Positions 48,101-60,766 of a stretch of DNA of 64,000 nt are shown in pieces. The stretch covers positions 32,315,370 to 32,379,369 of the forward strand of contig NC_049904.1 in NCBI RefSeq assembly GCF_001411555.2, given 5' to 3'. A program made the translations under genes and the position numbers. Positions within the stretch are counted from its first letter, which is position 1, and each line of letters begins with the position of its first letter. This DNA is from Juglans regia. Lineage: Eukaryota; Streptophyta; Magnoliopsida; Fagales; Juglandaceae. Under the pieces are notes generated by a model. That model did not search any database, was not told the origin of the DNA, and worked only from the letters and a program-made list of their open reading frames with translations.

Positions 48101-51100
48101 AAACCAAATTCGTTTCATGTATGCATAACCACGTACAGACTGGTTATTCAAGATTCAAAAGTTTTCAAGCGAAAGAAGTGGAAATATTTGATTTTAGATG
48201 AAGCCCATCTGATTAAAAACTGGAAGTCACAAAGATGGCAAACTCTTTTGAACTTCAATTCAAAACGACGTATTTTATTAACTGGGACACCACTGCAGAA
48301 TGATCTCATGGAACTCTGGTCTCTAATGCATTTTCTGATGCCCCACATCTTTCAATCTCATCAGGAATTCAAGGATTGGTTCAGTAATCCAATATCAGGA
48401 ATGGTTGAGGGACAGGAGAAAGTAAATAAAGAAGTTGTTGATCGTCTTCATAATGTCCTCCGTCCTTTCATACTTCGTCGGTTGAAACGAGATGTGGAGA
48501 AGCAGCTGCCTATGAAACATGAACATATCATTTACTGTAGACTGTCAAAGAGGCAGCGTAACTTGTATGAAGACTTTATTGCTAGCACAGAAACACAAGC
48601 TACTCTTGCCAGTGCAAACTTTTTTGGGATGATCAGTGTTATCATGCAACTTCGCAAAGTTTGCAATCATCCTGATTTATTTGAGGGTCGTCCAATTGTC
48701 AGTTCTTTTGATATGGGTGGTATTGACATCCAATTGAGTTCTTCTATTTGTTCGATGCTTTCACCCGACCCATTTTCTAATGTAGACCTTAGGGGTTTGG
48801 GATTTTTATTTACTCATCTTGATTTTAGGATGACTTCTTGGGAAGGTGATGAATTGAAAGCCATTGCTACCCCCTCAAGTTTAATCAAGGAGCGCATCGA
48901 CTTGTACAATGTAGAAGAAAGTGGGTCTGGATTTAAACATAAAAAAAGGTTGCATGGAACCAATTTTTTTGAAGAGATCCATAAGGCAATCATGGAGGAG
49001 AGACTGAGAGAAGCAAAGGAACGGGCTGCTGCTATTGCGTGGTGGAATTCCTTGAGGTGCGAGAAGAAACCCATGTACTCAAGGACACTAAGGGAAATTG
49101 TAACAATAGAGCATCCTGTTTATGATATTAATCGTCTGAAGGCCAACCCTTTGTCCTACATTTACTCCTCAAAGCTCGCTGACATTGTCCTCTCACCAGT
49201 GGAACGCTTCCAAAGAATGTTGGACCTTGTTGAAAGTTTCATGTTTGCAATACCAGCTGCACGAGCCCCGCCACCCGTTTCTTGGTGCAGTAAATCGGGG
49301 ACATCTGTGCTTCTGCACCCAACTGATAAGCAGAAACTTTCAGAAATGTTATCACCCCTTCTATTACCTATAAGACCTGCAGTTGTCCGGAGTCAAGTAT
49401 ATTTCCCAGACAGGCGACTTATACAGTTTGACTGTGGTAAATTGCAGGAGCTTGCAATTTTGCTCAGGAAATTAAAATCAGAAGGTCATCGAGCATTAAT
49501 ATTCACCCAAATGACGAAGATGCTCGATATCTTGGAAGCTTTCATTAATTTGTATGGTTACACTTACATGCGTTTAGATGGATCCACTCAGCCAGAGGAG
49601 AGGCAGACCTTATTGCAACGCTTTAATACAAATCCAAAAATCTTTCTTTTCATCTTGTCAACTCGTAGTGGGGGTGTTGGTATCAACCTAATTGGGGCAG
49701 ATACTGTTATCTTTTATGACAGTGACTGGAATCCTGCAATGGATCAACAGGCCCAGGATCGATGCCACCGGATTGGACAGACACGTGAAGTTCATATTTA
49801 TCGATTAATCAGTGAGCTCACAATTGAAGAAAATATTTTAAAGAAAGCAAATAAAAAACGTGCACTCGATGATCTTGTAATACAAAGTGGAGGGTACAAC
49901 ACTGAGTTCTTCAAAAAGCTTGATCCTATGGAACTTTTCTCCGGTCATCGATCACCTACCATCAAGAATTTGCAAAAGGAAAAGAATAACAACAATGGAA
50001 ATGAGGTTTCTGTATCTAATGCGGATGTGGAAGCTGCTTTGAAATGTGCTGAGGATGAAGCAGATTACATGGCATTGAAGAAAGTTGAAGAAGAAGAAGC
50101 CGTGGACAACCAGGAGTTTACAGAAGAAGCCATTGGAAGGTTGGAAGATGATGATTTTGTAAATGAAGATGATCTGAAGGTTGATGAGCCTGTAGATCTG
50201 GGTGGCTGGATCACAACATCAAATAAAGAAACTGGGGTGACATTAAATGGGAGTAATCCTAGCGAAGAGAGAACTCCTGCTCATACTAGTAAAGAAGATG
50301 ATGTTGACATGCTGGCTGATGTCAAACAAATGGCAGCAGCAGCAGCAGCTGCTGGACAAGCAATCTCGTCCTTTGAGAATCAGCTACGTCCAATAGATCG
50401 ATATGCGATTCGTTTTCTAGAATTTTGGGATCCCATTATAGACAAGGCTGCAGTAGAATCTCAAGCTAGGTTTGAGGAGACAGAATGGGAATTGGACCGC
50501 CTTGAGAGGTACAAGGAGGAAATGGAAGCTGAGATTGATGAAGATGAGGAACCCCTCATATATGAGAGTAAGTACCTTTAAAAAAAAAGTACCTTTGATC
50601 TGCCCGTACTTGTTAGAGGGTTATTATTTTTGAGTTGATTTTCAAATAATGCCACCATGAGATATGCTATCCAACCGTAAGAAATTGAGTGCATGTCTTC
50701 CCCCCCCTCTCTCTCTCTCTCTCACTCACTCTTTCCTCTCTCTCAACAGATTCTAGGTGATGTAGAACTCAGTACTGTTGTTTAGTTGTAAAATAATATG
50801 AACGGTGTCTAAAGAATTTCATAACCATATTGAACCTCTTTTTCTATGATGTCATGTCATATCTATTAACTCAGTAGTTCCATCCAAATTTGCATGGTTT
50901 GTATGGTGAGACTAAACTTGAGGGTTCTCTACTTGTGTTAGGGTGGGATTCTGATTTTGCTACTGAGGCTTATCGGCAGCAAGTTGAGGCCTTGGCTCAA
51001 CACCAGGTTCATATTATCAACTTTTTGCTGCGTTCTTTTCTGTGGGTGCATCATCTCTTTGCTAATATACACTTATTTTGATAGTTAATGGCAGAGCTGG

Positions 51101-52658
51101 AATGTGAAGCTAAAGAGAAGGAAGATGCGGAGGATGACAAATGTGATTCTACAAAGTAAGAAAACACTATGATCTCCCCATAGAATGATATGCAGACAAA
51201 TTCATAGTTACTTATTTCTTCCGTAAAACTTCTAGAATCATATTATAGCTTAAATGGTGGATGAATTGGCCTTTTGTCGTTAAAAATTTCTTTCCGGCTC
51301 TTGCTTGTACTTAACCAGAGGTTTGGGACCCATTTTGGTTCTCACAAGCCATCTTAACATTAGAATGTTGATGTCAGGTAAAAAAAAAATGTCATTTCAG
51401 TATATGATGGTTTGTGCTCGTTGTTTGTCTCATAGAACTAATTAAAAAAGAAAGATTGTCTGTTAGAAATTAACAGTTATCTTCATACTAGGGACTATGG
51501 CAAAGGTCTTGGTGTTGGACACAATGACAAGTCATATGACTTGTTGACTTAAATTAAAAACTATTCTATGAGCACAAAATAATCCCCACTAGGCAAGTCA
51601 TTTGACAATTTTTTTCTAATTGTTGAGTATAATGTAGTGATTTTCTTTATTTATTTATTGATAAGTAAACGATTGTATTAATGATGATAGGCATAGCCTA
51701 AGTACACAAGATGGTATAGAGATAAGACCTATCTAGGTCGTAGCAATGAAAACAAGAAAGTCATGAAAATCAAGGCCATTAAAGTCTACAGCTATGGCCC
51801 ATAGGAATAAAGTTCTGAAAAATAAATATCTAAGTTCCGCTAATGAACGCTCATTGTCTTCAAACATCCGATCGTTTCGCTTATGTCACAGGCACCACAT
51901 AATACAGATAGGTATCATATTCCACATGGCTTTGATTTGTGGAATACCTACTGGATGTGTCCAGCTGGCCAAAAACTCAATCATTGTGGCATGCATTACC
52001 CAATCTAACTCTACTCGGCCAAACACTTCATTCCACAGTGCTCTAGCAATCTCGCAATGTATTAAGAGGTGATCCATATTCCATAGTCTCGCCGGATTTC
52101 TTACACATGTAGCACCAATCTAGTATAATCACCATTCGCTTCCACAGTTTATCTGTTGTCAAAATCTTACCTAGGGACACTGTCCAAGTAAAGAATGCCG
52201 CCTTGGGATGTGCCTTATTCTGCCAAATCCTTTGCCATGGAAACTGATTATTCGGCAATTGATTATTAATTTGTAAAGATTCAAGGAAAAGCCCAAGCCA
52301 CATTCAGGCCTGTACTCCAAAAGGGCTAATAAAGGTTACAATTGGAGCCCTTAAAATTCATTATAAAGGGCAATAACTTCTCTTTCCTAAGCTTATAGGA
52401 TCCCATTCGCCACCATCCTACACAGAATCTGGCGTGTTATTTTTTTTTTACTAATACAAGATTTTTTATTGATGATATAGATAGGCATAGCCCAAGTACA
52501 CATGACATATGCAAGAGCCACAGAATCCAGCATGCTACATAATCCATACCAAAAAGAATTTGTGTCAATAAGTGATATCTCAAATGGCACCTCCATCCCC
52601 ATAAAATGGAACTGAGGGTGAGGTCATGGACTCAACATCCACAGGGTTAGTAACTTAA

Positions 52659-52716
<58 letters not shown>

Positions 52717-55351
52717 CCAGCACTGGGGACTGGTGCATGTCTCAGCATTCTCCTTGATAAATAATGCATATTTGTCTGACATGGATGACCATTTTAGAAT
52801 AGAGAGCAGGAATGTTTGATCATTTTTAATCTTGCAGTTGCAGTATCTTATCTATGCTATAAAGTAAAGTGTATATCTTCAGACATGTATGTATCATGAT
52901 ATATTTAATGAATATGTATGTCGACCCATATCATGTCTGGGGATTCAATGTTCAGTGACTAATCTAGTTCGATTAACAGGAATGAAATGCCAGGTGATCC
53001 CAAAATCAAGTCAAAAAAGAAGCCAAAGAAAGCCAAGTTCAAGTCTCTGAAGAAGGGATCTTTAGCGTCTGAACTGAAGCCTGCGAAAGAAGAGACGTCA
53101 TCAGAATCTATATCAATGGATGATGAGATTATTTGTCATGAGGTGGTCACCTCTTCAGAAATTGTTTCACCAATATCACGTGTGCAGAAAAAACGTAAGA
53201 ACGCCGAATCTGCTTTGAATGTTGAAGAAGGAAAGACGTTGAAAAAGAAGTCTAAGAAACTCAAGAAGCCTCCCACTGAACAATGTCCTTCAGATTTAGA
53301 TTCCAAATTGTTGGGTATGCGGCATGATGAACGTTTATATTCAAGACCATGTGATAGTTTGGCTGATATTGAGCAAAAACCAGCAAGCAGGAGTAGGATG
53401 GGAGGAAAAGTATCCATTACAACCATGCCAGTAAAGCGGGTCATAACGATAAAACCAGAGAAACTAAAGAAGGCAAATATTTGGTCAAGAGAGTGTGTTC
53501 CATCTCCTGATTTTTGGTTGCCACAGGAGGATGCAATATTATGTGCTGTGGTACATGAATATGGCCCTCATTGGAGCTTGGTTAGTGAAACTTTGTATGG
53601 GATGACTGCTGGTGGGTCTTACAGGGGAAGATATCGCCATCCTGTCCATTGTTGTGAGAGGTTTAGAGAACTCATCCAGAGATATGTTTTGTCTGCACCC
53701 GACAATCCTAATACCGAAAAGGTCAGCAGTACAGGCTCTGGAAAGGCTCTTCTCAAAGTAACGGAGGTAAGCATTGTAAATTCAAACATACTTGGTAACT
53801 AAAATGCTTTGCACTTCTGCATGCATTGCTGCAGTGTTAACCTCACTTGTATTATTTTCAAGTGGGTCATATGTGCAAATGAAACAACTAAAATAAATTT
53901 GTTAATATTATAATTGGAAATTTACCATGATAAAGATTGAAAATGAAAACCTTGTTCATCAATTTTCTTTTGCGGCAGGATAACATTCGATTGCTTTTAG
54001 ACGTTGCTGCTGAGCAGCCAGATACAGAGTTACTCCTTCAGAAGCACTTAACTGCCCTGCTTTCTTCTGTCTGGAAGGTGACATCACGTATTGACTGCAG
54101 ACCGAGTCTCTCGTCATCCAGTAATGGTCTCTATTTTGGTGGAAGGTTTTTTACTTATTCTGTTAGCCAGATTTCTCAGAATTCCACACGGGAACCTGTA
54201 GAAAGGATGAAATTCACAAATTTAGGTCAGAGTAGAAAGATGTTAGCAGCTGCACTCCATGATGTCTATCATAGACAACCGGATGGGAGAGTCTCCCTTC
54301 CCAACCAGGGGAGTGACATGTCAGCCATTACCGAACAATTGGAGATTACACTGGAATTCCAGAAAGAAATGGTGGACTCCATGGTTCCTTTGCCATCTGT
54401 TATCAGTTTATCAATATGTGGGGAAGATCCTCCATCTGTAATCGAGGGTACTGGAGATGATCATCTAAAAGCTTTCAGAAATATGGCTGAGAACCGTTGC
54501 AGGTATGGCCTGATGCAAACATGTAATTTACTTGTTTCACGAATTGGATTTGTCAACCACTGGTTATGGTCAAGTCCTCTTTATTTCACATGATTAACCT
54601 GAATTTTTTCTTATCGGGTCTTTAAACTGAAAGATTTGCATTTTATTTATTTAATTTTGTTGTTGGGTAGGTGGAAAAGTTGTTTGGTTCTTGTGGAGAG
54701 TTAATTATTGAAATTCAGCATTTTCTGATTTGGTCGTTGATGGTGGGATTGGTTGCATGACCTTCGAGAGGTGGTTTTAAGTCATCTAGGCGAAAGATTA
54801 TTGATTTACTGTCATATATATGTATGAGGAAAGATAGATTATGTCAAGATCATTAGGCATTGTATTGCAGATTGCTAATAGTGTAACGCCATCTACTCAG
54901 GGCTTCTGCAAAAGCTTGTGCTGAAGATAACCTGGGATGGGCATCTTCTGTATTCCCAATAAATGACGTCAGGGCTAGATCCGTATCCAAGTTACCATCA
55001 TTGGGCAAGCACAAGCTCTCCATATCTGACTCGATGAAACCTTCGAAATCAAAGTTTAAAAGAACCTCAATGGAGCAGCATGGTGAGATACCCCACCTTA
55101 TTGCCGAGCCACTGCTGGAACCGTTGCCAGGAGCTGTACCAAGTGATGCTAGTGTAAGGTTTGACCCGTTTCAACCTATCATCCTGGACGTTGGGAAGGA
55201 CAATGTGGAAAGTAATTTACCGACAGACATGGATACGGAGCTTTCAATGGAAATGGAGAATTTTGAGGTGGTACCGCATCTATATGTTCCAGGATTAATC
55301 TCTGGTCTCGAGGATTGTCCATTTTTGCCTGAGTATACTGACATTGGCTGA
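42172..55351 (+). CDS. PIE1: PIE1: SWR1-type Snf2 chromatin-remodelling ATPase
   Basis: Complete 20-exon coding model: 42172-42231, 43060-43140, 43285-43392, 43525-43605, 43738-43826, 43956-44065, 44185-44246, 45079-45214, 45744-45866, 45957-46018, 46103-46237, 46346-46384, 47095-47163, 47334-47396, 47483-50567, 50942-51006, 51085-51155, 52980-53766, 53979-54502, 54901-55351. The sum is 6201 bp, 2066 aa (Arabidopsis PIE1 is about 2055), with all phases consistent. HSA domain about 33-105 (THWDHVLEEM). Snf2 ATPase with GKT at 547-549, DEAH at 645-648, the long SWR1/INO80-class insertion about 785-1045, and helicase C ending with QAQDRCHRIGQ at 1162-1172. Acidic linkers flank it. A SANT/Myb-like domain lies at about 1652-1714 (WLPQEDAILCAVVHEYG). 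PIE1 is the catalytic scaffold of the SWR1 complex, which exchanges H2A for H2A.Z in nucleosomes and maintains FLC-type flowering repressors, immunity and development. Catalytic motifs are intact, so it should be functional. One 3.1-kb exon carries the whole ATPase. Confidence 0.97.
51649..52430 (-). mobile_element. L1-type LINE 3' fragment in a PIE1 intron
   Basis: Antisense to PIE1 in the 1.8-kb intron after exon 17. The minus strand encodes a degraded reverse-transcriptase zinc-binding (zf-RVT) region: WQRIWQNKAHPKAAFFTWT, CYMCKKSGETMDHLLIHC and ARALWNEVF. Frameshifts and stops separate the pieces. The element ends with a TTATTGAT-type tail near 51649. It is 5'-truncated, as is usual for LINEs. 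Confidence 0.82.
52441..52620 (-). mobile_element. Second LINE 3'-end fragment
   Basis: A T-run and TTATTGATGATATAG, then GATAGGCATAGCCCAAGTAC, repeat the 3'-terminal motif of the adjoining LINE (GATAGGCATAGCCTAAGTAC near 51690). This indicates an independent short, 5'-truncated copy of the same family in the same orientation. Confidence 0.65.
52667..52714. repeat. (AG)n microsatellite in PIE1 intron
   Basis: About 24 uninterrupted AG units preceded by a short AC run, located 266 bp upstream of exon 18. Confidence 0.93.
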
Positions 55352-56515
55352 TCACGGGTTGAATCTCATTATTTATGGAGACCAGTGATCAGCGTCTAAT
55401 CAAATCCGGGCAGTGCTCTTGGGGACATGGGGTACACTGGGAACTCTGCTTGTCTGCTGGCTGGTAAGGTATGTTTCTGAAAGGTGATTTCTAAGCGGCA
55501 TTCCCGTAAGAGAAAAGTATTGGATAGGGAAAACGAAATGTGACAGAAAAAAGTTTTGTAATCTAGTCCTTAATTAATTCTTGTATGGGGGAAGCTGTGC
55601 AAATTGTGTTGTGGCTGCAATTGAAATGTTTTATTTCGTGCACATTTTCCCCCCAGAGATTGTCGTTAATGAGAATGGAAAGTCAATACACCCCTCTCTC
55701 TCTCTCTCTCTCTCATGTTTATGCAAGACCCTTGGTCTTAATTTTTTAAGAAACGATATTTACAGTATTAAAATGTGTGAGATCCATGCTTTTTTTTAAT
55801 TTTATTTTTTTTAAAGTGAATGCCTGAAATTTAAACACTTTAAGACTATACATAATATGAAAAATTTTACTCATCATCTTTATATTATATAATTTTTTAA
55901 TTTTTAATTTATTTTTTTCTTATCAAATGTGTAGTGTATAGATGATGATTAACATAATTCAATTATTTTAAGAATAATAAAATAAAAAATAAAATAAATG
56001 TGGTATGTGCTGGGTAAAAACGATGAGTAACAAACTCATATGACATTGCTCCTTTCTTAAACTTATCCTACACACTCTTAGAAGTGTTCGCGAGTTGTGT
56101 GTTTTTTTATTTATTTTTTTAGAATTTAAGAAGTCTTTCGGCCCATTTACAGATAGGCTTACACAATAGGGCCGAGGAAAAAAGCCCTAAATACGAACTT
56201 GAACTATCTTGTTTGAACGTGGATTTGAGCTGACGTCATCGCACGTGACTTGGGCGGCTTACCTTATTTTCACCCACAATTAATATCCACTTATCGACAT
56301 CTCTCACCCCCTTTTGGAAAGCCCACCCTGCAAACAACACCTGAGCTGCACCTCCGCCACAAAAACCCTCGTCTAGGGTTTGGGTTTTTCCTCCGATAGT
56401 TCGTCATTTTTCCAGAGGGTTTTACTTCGACTCCTATTCCCGAGGTGTTCTTTTTAAGTATTTGCCGTGCAATACGCGGAATTTGTATTTGGATCTAGAT
56501 CTGTGAGCTGTACCA
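55352..56515. other. PIE1 3' UTR and promoter/leader of the CCCH-KH gene
   Basis: The first 350-450 bases are likely PIE1 3' UTR, with a CT-rich run at 55693-55714. 55800-56090 is AT-rich spacer resembling a MITE remnant. From about 56130 the sequence becomes promoter-like, followed by a CT-rich leader with AAACCCT/AGGGTTT telo-box motifs near 56363-56385, common in genes for translation and RNA-binding proteins. Confidence 0.5.
56231..56247. promoter_or_regulatory. TGACGTCA and CACGTG boxes upstream of the CCCH-KH gene
   Basis: A perfect TGACGTCA palindrome (56231-56238) and a G-box CACGTG (56242-56247) lie 3 bp apart, about 270 bp before the ATG at 56516. Both are bZIP core sites; the G-box is also a bHLH/PIF site. 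A GGCCCA site II element lies at 56140-56145. Regulatory use is inferred from sequence alone. Confidence 0.55.
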
Positions 56516-59500
56516 ATGGATACTCGCAAGAGAGGGAGGCCTGAAGCCGGGTTGAACGCTAATGGTGGCTTCAAGAAGTTCAAGCAAGGTTTGTAGAGTT
56601 CTCTCTCTCTTCCTCTCCGGATTTTGACATATTTATCCGTTGGATCTGCTTTTAACTTGTTATGCATGACATGCTCTTTGGTTGCTTAGTAAGTAGCGGA
56701 AACTTGGTATGTTGGCGTATTGGAAAATTCGGGAGTTTTGGGTAATTTTTTTAGGTTTAAGGTTTTCCTTGCCTTCGTGCGTTAGGCACTGCGATTTCTT
56801 CTGGTCCTGTTAGCTTTTACAATTCATTTTTTTCATAATTCATGTTAAACAGAAACATGGAATGTAGTGGTATTTAGGAAGTTGTCAACTAGAATTTGCA
56901 GGATTTTAATTGTTTATTTAGCCTAACGGGTTTTCTAACACGTGGTAAGTGTTTTTTTGTATTTTGTGGTAAAGAAAGAAAAGTGGTAAAAAAGATTATG
57001 GTTTTTTTTTTACTTTTAAAGATAATGGCCGGAAAACCGAAATAGCAAAATAATGAGCGTTCATAAGGAGCCACTTAATCAATAATTGGAAAGATTGGAC
57101 ATTTCTCTCTAGCTTTCTTGGCCATTTCTTGTTGGAAGATTTTTTATTTTATTTTTTGTGAATGAAATCTACAGTATCAAGATTTTAATAGGTTTGAAAT
57201 AGTCGAAGTAATTGGACTAAGAATCCAGTGGATTATTAACTGAGAAAAAGTAACTAATTTTTTGCAACAGAAATGGACTCAACTGGTGTAGGAAGCAAAT
57301 CGAAGCCATGCACCAAGTTTTTCAGGTTCAAATCTTTTCTCGTCTAAATAAAATTTTGAGCTTGGTCCTATCATTTTCTAATGTTTATAAATTCTTGTAA
57401 GAATTGATTATGATTGTACAAGATAATAATTATTAACCTGCACTAATGAACTGGGCATTCAGAACTTATACAGGTACATACTGTGCAGTCTAAAGAAAAC
57501 TCTATGTAACGGAATATTGGTGGCTATTAATGAAGTACAAAAGATAACCTTTTGCCAGAATAAAGTTGGTATTAAGGATGTCACATTGAGATTCGTTTTT
57601 CTTTTGTGTAATTGATTTATTCTGTACCTTATACCTAAATTGAAGTCCAAGCGTCCCTATCAATCGAGTAAGATTTAATCTAATGGTATTGCTCCATATT
57701 TTAGTGAATTGGTACAGAAATTGAACCCAACATTCTCTCAGTATGATACATGTTAATATGTTGAGTCTGGTAAATCGCATTCAGGTATGTCAAAATATTA
57801 TATCATTCCATGCTTAAACATCAAGACACATTGTTGTAATTAGACAGGCTATAAAAAGATATATATATGTGTGTGTGCGCATCATACCACTTTTGAGAAT
57901 TTATTTATTTTTCTTTGTTTCTATGAGAAATTAGAAATCCAGGGAAAGAAAGAAAAAAGGGAGGGGGAGTGGTTTGCAAGTTGTAGACAACCCCTTGTCT
58001 AATGATGGATATGCTTTAAATTTGAAGGTTTTCTCTTGTATTAGTTGCTAGGTACGTTCTGTAGATTATCTCTTGCATTTTGTATGCCTTTTTAATGCAT
58101 TTTCACAAAGGTTTATTGTGGTTAGATTTGAACTATCAGTAGAACCAATGTCTTTCATTTTTTTATTTTCTTTTTGTGCGTTGATTATCAAAAAGATCCA
58201 CAAGGGTACTAGACAGTGATAAGAAGTGGATTCTTTTAATTTAAAAAAAAAAAAAAAAAAATAGAAGAAGAAGAAGAAGAGAGAGGTGAGTTCTTTGGAA
58301 GAAGACAGAGAAATACAATTTAGGAAGAGTAGAGATAAAATCATTGATGGGGGAACCGACTTTCTTTTAATATGTAGGAGAACTAAATACAACTTGGAGT
58401 TAAGGAAGGGGGATAGATTTTAGCTTGTGGTTTATGAGATTTCCAACCCTTTTGGCTTCCAAGAAAGTTTTTTGATGGCTCTCTAAGAGTGGTCGAGCTT
58501 TTCTTTATGTTATATAGCATCTTTTATTCTCAACCTCCTCTATTTTTACCTGTCCTTAAAGGCCTGATAAGACAGAAAATATGGCTTTACATAACTAAGG
58601 GTAAGCACGAATCACTTGAGTTGGTATTTAGTGGATATTGATGGTCTAATTGATGAGGTTGTTAGATGCATCCAGCCATCAATTTTGAGCTGAGTAACCT
58701 AAGTAATCGAGCCAGGGACAATCGGTCATTTTTAGTTCGACTGGTTAGTTGACTCACTAGATTTCCTCACACAATGGATCTCATAATAGATCAGGATCTT
58801 CAACCTAACCTCATTCTCATCAAATTGCCAGATCTATGTTCTTTAGACAGTTATGCTCATAGATCATGACATCCTACTTACCATGTCAAGGGCCACGAGC
58901 ATCAGATCCAGGAATTCACATGACTTGGAATTGATGCGAGGGCATGAGTATGAGGTGCTTAGTGAGGGAGTGGCTGTGTTGGTTAGGGGCACGGTTGCAG
59001 AGTGGGGGAGGAGGTTGCATGGTTGTAGAGGGAGAGGGTTAGAGCTATTAGAGTCTGTACTGACTGGAATTTGGGTGAGGGGGCCTCTCAAGGATGGTAT
59101 GGTTTGGATTTCTAATTTCCACCATCGACTCACATCAGTTCCACAATTTGATAACTAACCAATGTCAGTTGGTTTCCTTCGGTGTCAGGCAGGGGTGGCC
59201 ATTATTTTGCTCACCCCTGTCATTGTGTCCTATTTTGAAGACGTAGATACATTCGTCATTTTTTTTGGGGTGGGGGATGCGGAAGTAATCCTTTAGTTTC
59301 TACTCTCTGGATTTATCAATTGGTCTTAAGGTCCAGTCCATTTGGCTCCCTGCCTAATGAAACCAAGCTAGATGCGGATTTGTTTCTGAGAATCTGCCGA
59401 GGAGAGGATGGTTATAGAGTGGGGTTTATTTACATTTGAAGCATACAACCTTGGTGGCAATAGAATATTTTAGGGAATTAAGTTCTGAAGCCTTACTTTT

Positions 59501-60766
59501 CATAGGTCCTTCCAAGGCAAGGAATCCAACAATTTAGTTTGACGTCTCATGTAGCATGTAATTGCAACCCCAAGTGGTGAAGGTCTTGGTCTTGAGGTAT
59601 CACTCCCTTCAAGGTCCAAGGTTCAACACTTCATGGGTGCAAACAATCATTTGGGCCCACACCCCTTGGTAAAAAGCCAACGATTTAACCAATTTTGTGT
59701 AGGGAAACTTCTGAGGGTGCAGTGCACGGGACCGGGGTTTACTCTGTAGGGGTGGGTCCGAAGGGCCCTACCTTGGAGAGGTTCACCGACATTAAAAAAA
59801 AAAAAAAAAAAAAGCATGTAATTGCAGCTAAACTTTTTGTTCTGTGAGCTTATAGGCGAGTGGTAATTTTTGTTTGTATTTGTTTCATTATCCATAAATT
59901 CATTCATATGCGACAACTTGTGCATTGTAGTGATGGTTTTTGTTCTTTATATTGCTTGAGGTGCAGCATATTGTTATCAAGTATTTAGTGTGATCTGACA
60001 TTATGTTTTGGATTGCAGTACCGCTGGCTGTCCCTTTGGTGAGAGTTGCCACTTCCTGCACTATGTTACTGGCGGTTATAATGCTGTGGCCCAGATGATG
60101 AATTTGGCCCCTGCTGTTCCTGCGGCATCTAGAAACATGGCAGGGCCACCAACTATCCAAAATGGCTCTGCCCCTTCAGTTAAAACCCGAATGTGCAACA
60201 AGTATAATACTGCTGAAGGCTGTAAGTTTGGTGACAAATGCCATTTTGCTCATAATGAGTGGGAACTTGGTAAGCCTATTGCTCCATCCCATGAAGATCC
60301 ACGCTCCATGGGACCTATTCCCGGTCGTATGGGTGGTCGTATGGAGCCACCCCCACCTGGCCCTGCTGCTAGCTTTGGTGCTTCAGCTACAGCGAAAATC
60401 AGTGTTGATGCTTCCCTTGCTGGAGCAATAATTGGGAAGGGTGGTGTGAATTCCAAGCAGATATGTCGCCAGACAGGAGCCAAGCTTTCAATTAGAGAAC
60501 ACGAGTCTGATCCCAATCTCAGGAACATTGAACTTGAGGGGACGTTTGAACAGATAAAGGAGGCAAGTGCCATGGTGAGACAGCTAATCGTGACTGTTTC
60601 TGTGTCTGGCCCTCCAAAAACCCATGGAATGACTGGAGCTGCAGCTCCAGCGGGAAGCAACTTTAAGACTAAGCTGTGTGAGAATTTTAGTAAAGGATCG
60701 TGCACCTTTGGAGAAAGATGTCACTTTGCCCATGGTGCTGCTGAACTGCGGAAATCAGGGGTGTGA
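56516..60766 (+). CDS. CCCH zinc finger / KH domain RNA-binding protein
   Basis: Three exons, 56516-56588, 57271-57325 and 60019-60766, total 876 bp (291 aa), with GT-AG borders and matching phases. A basic N-terminus (MDTRKRGRPEAG) precedes three CCCH fingers: C38-C47-C53-H57 and C102-C111-C117-H121 (both Cx8Cx5Cx3H), and C263-C271-C277-H281 (Cx7Cx5Cx3H). The KH domain spans about 168-235 with the RNA-binding loop GKGG at 182-185. Finger 1 is assembled across the exon 2/exon 3 junction, which confirms the splicing model. The CCCH-CCCH-KH-CCCH layout is that of Arabidopsis C3H36 and C3H52 (At3g12130/At5g06770) and rice C3H31. These are presumed mRNA-binding regulators; targets are unknown. 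Intron 2 is 2.7 kb and holds a SINE. No residue essential to the folds is missing. Confidence 0.94.
59567..59812 (+). mobile_element. tRNA-derived SINE with poly(A) tail and 14-bp target-site duplication
   Basis: AGCATGTAATTGCA occurs at 59553-59566 and 59813-59826, directly flanking a 246-bp insert. The insert begins with an A-box-like AAGTGGTGAAGGTC (about 59572-59585), has a B-box-like GGTTCAACACT (59620-59630) and ends in a run of about 20 A. These are the defining parts of a Pol III SINE. It lies in intron 2 of the CCCH-KH gene in the sense orientation. Confidence 0.92.

Noticed and set aside
58853..59158. Plus/minus frames in intron 2 of the CCCH-KH gene
   Set aside because: No domain seen; probably a less AT-rich repeat-derived segment of the intron.
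60250..60705. 151-codon minus-strand frame opposite the CCCH-KH gene
   Set aside because: Entirely antisense to the well-supported third exon with its zinc fingers and KH domain.
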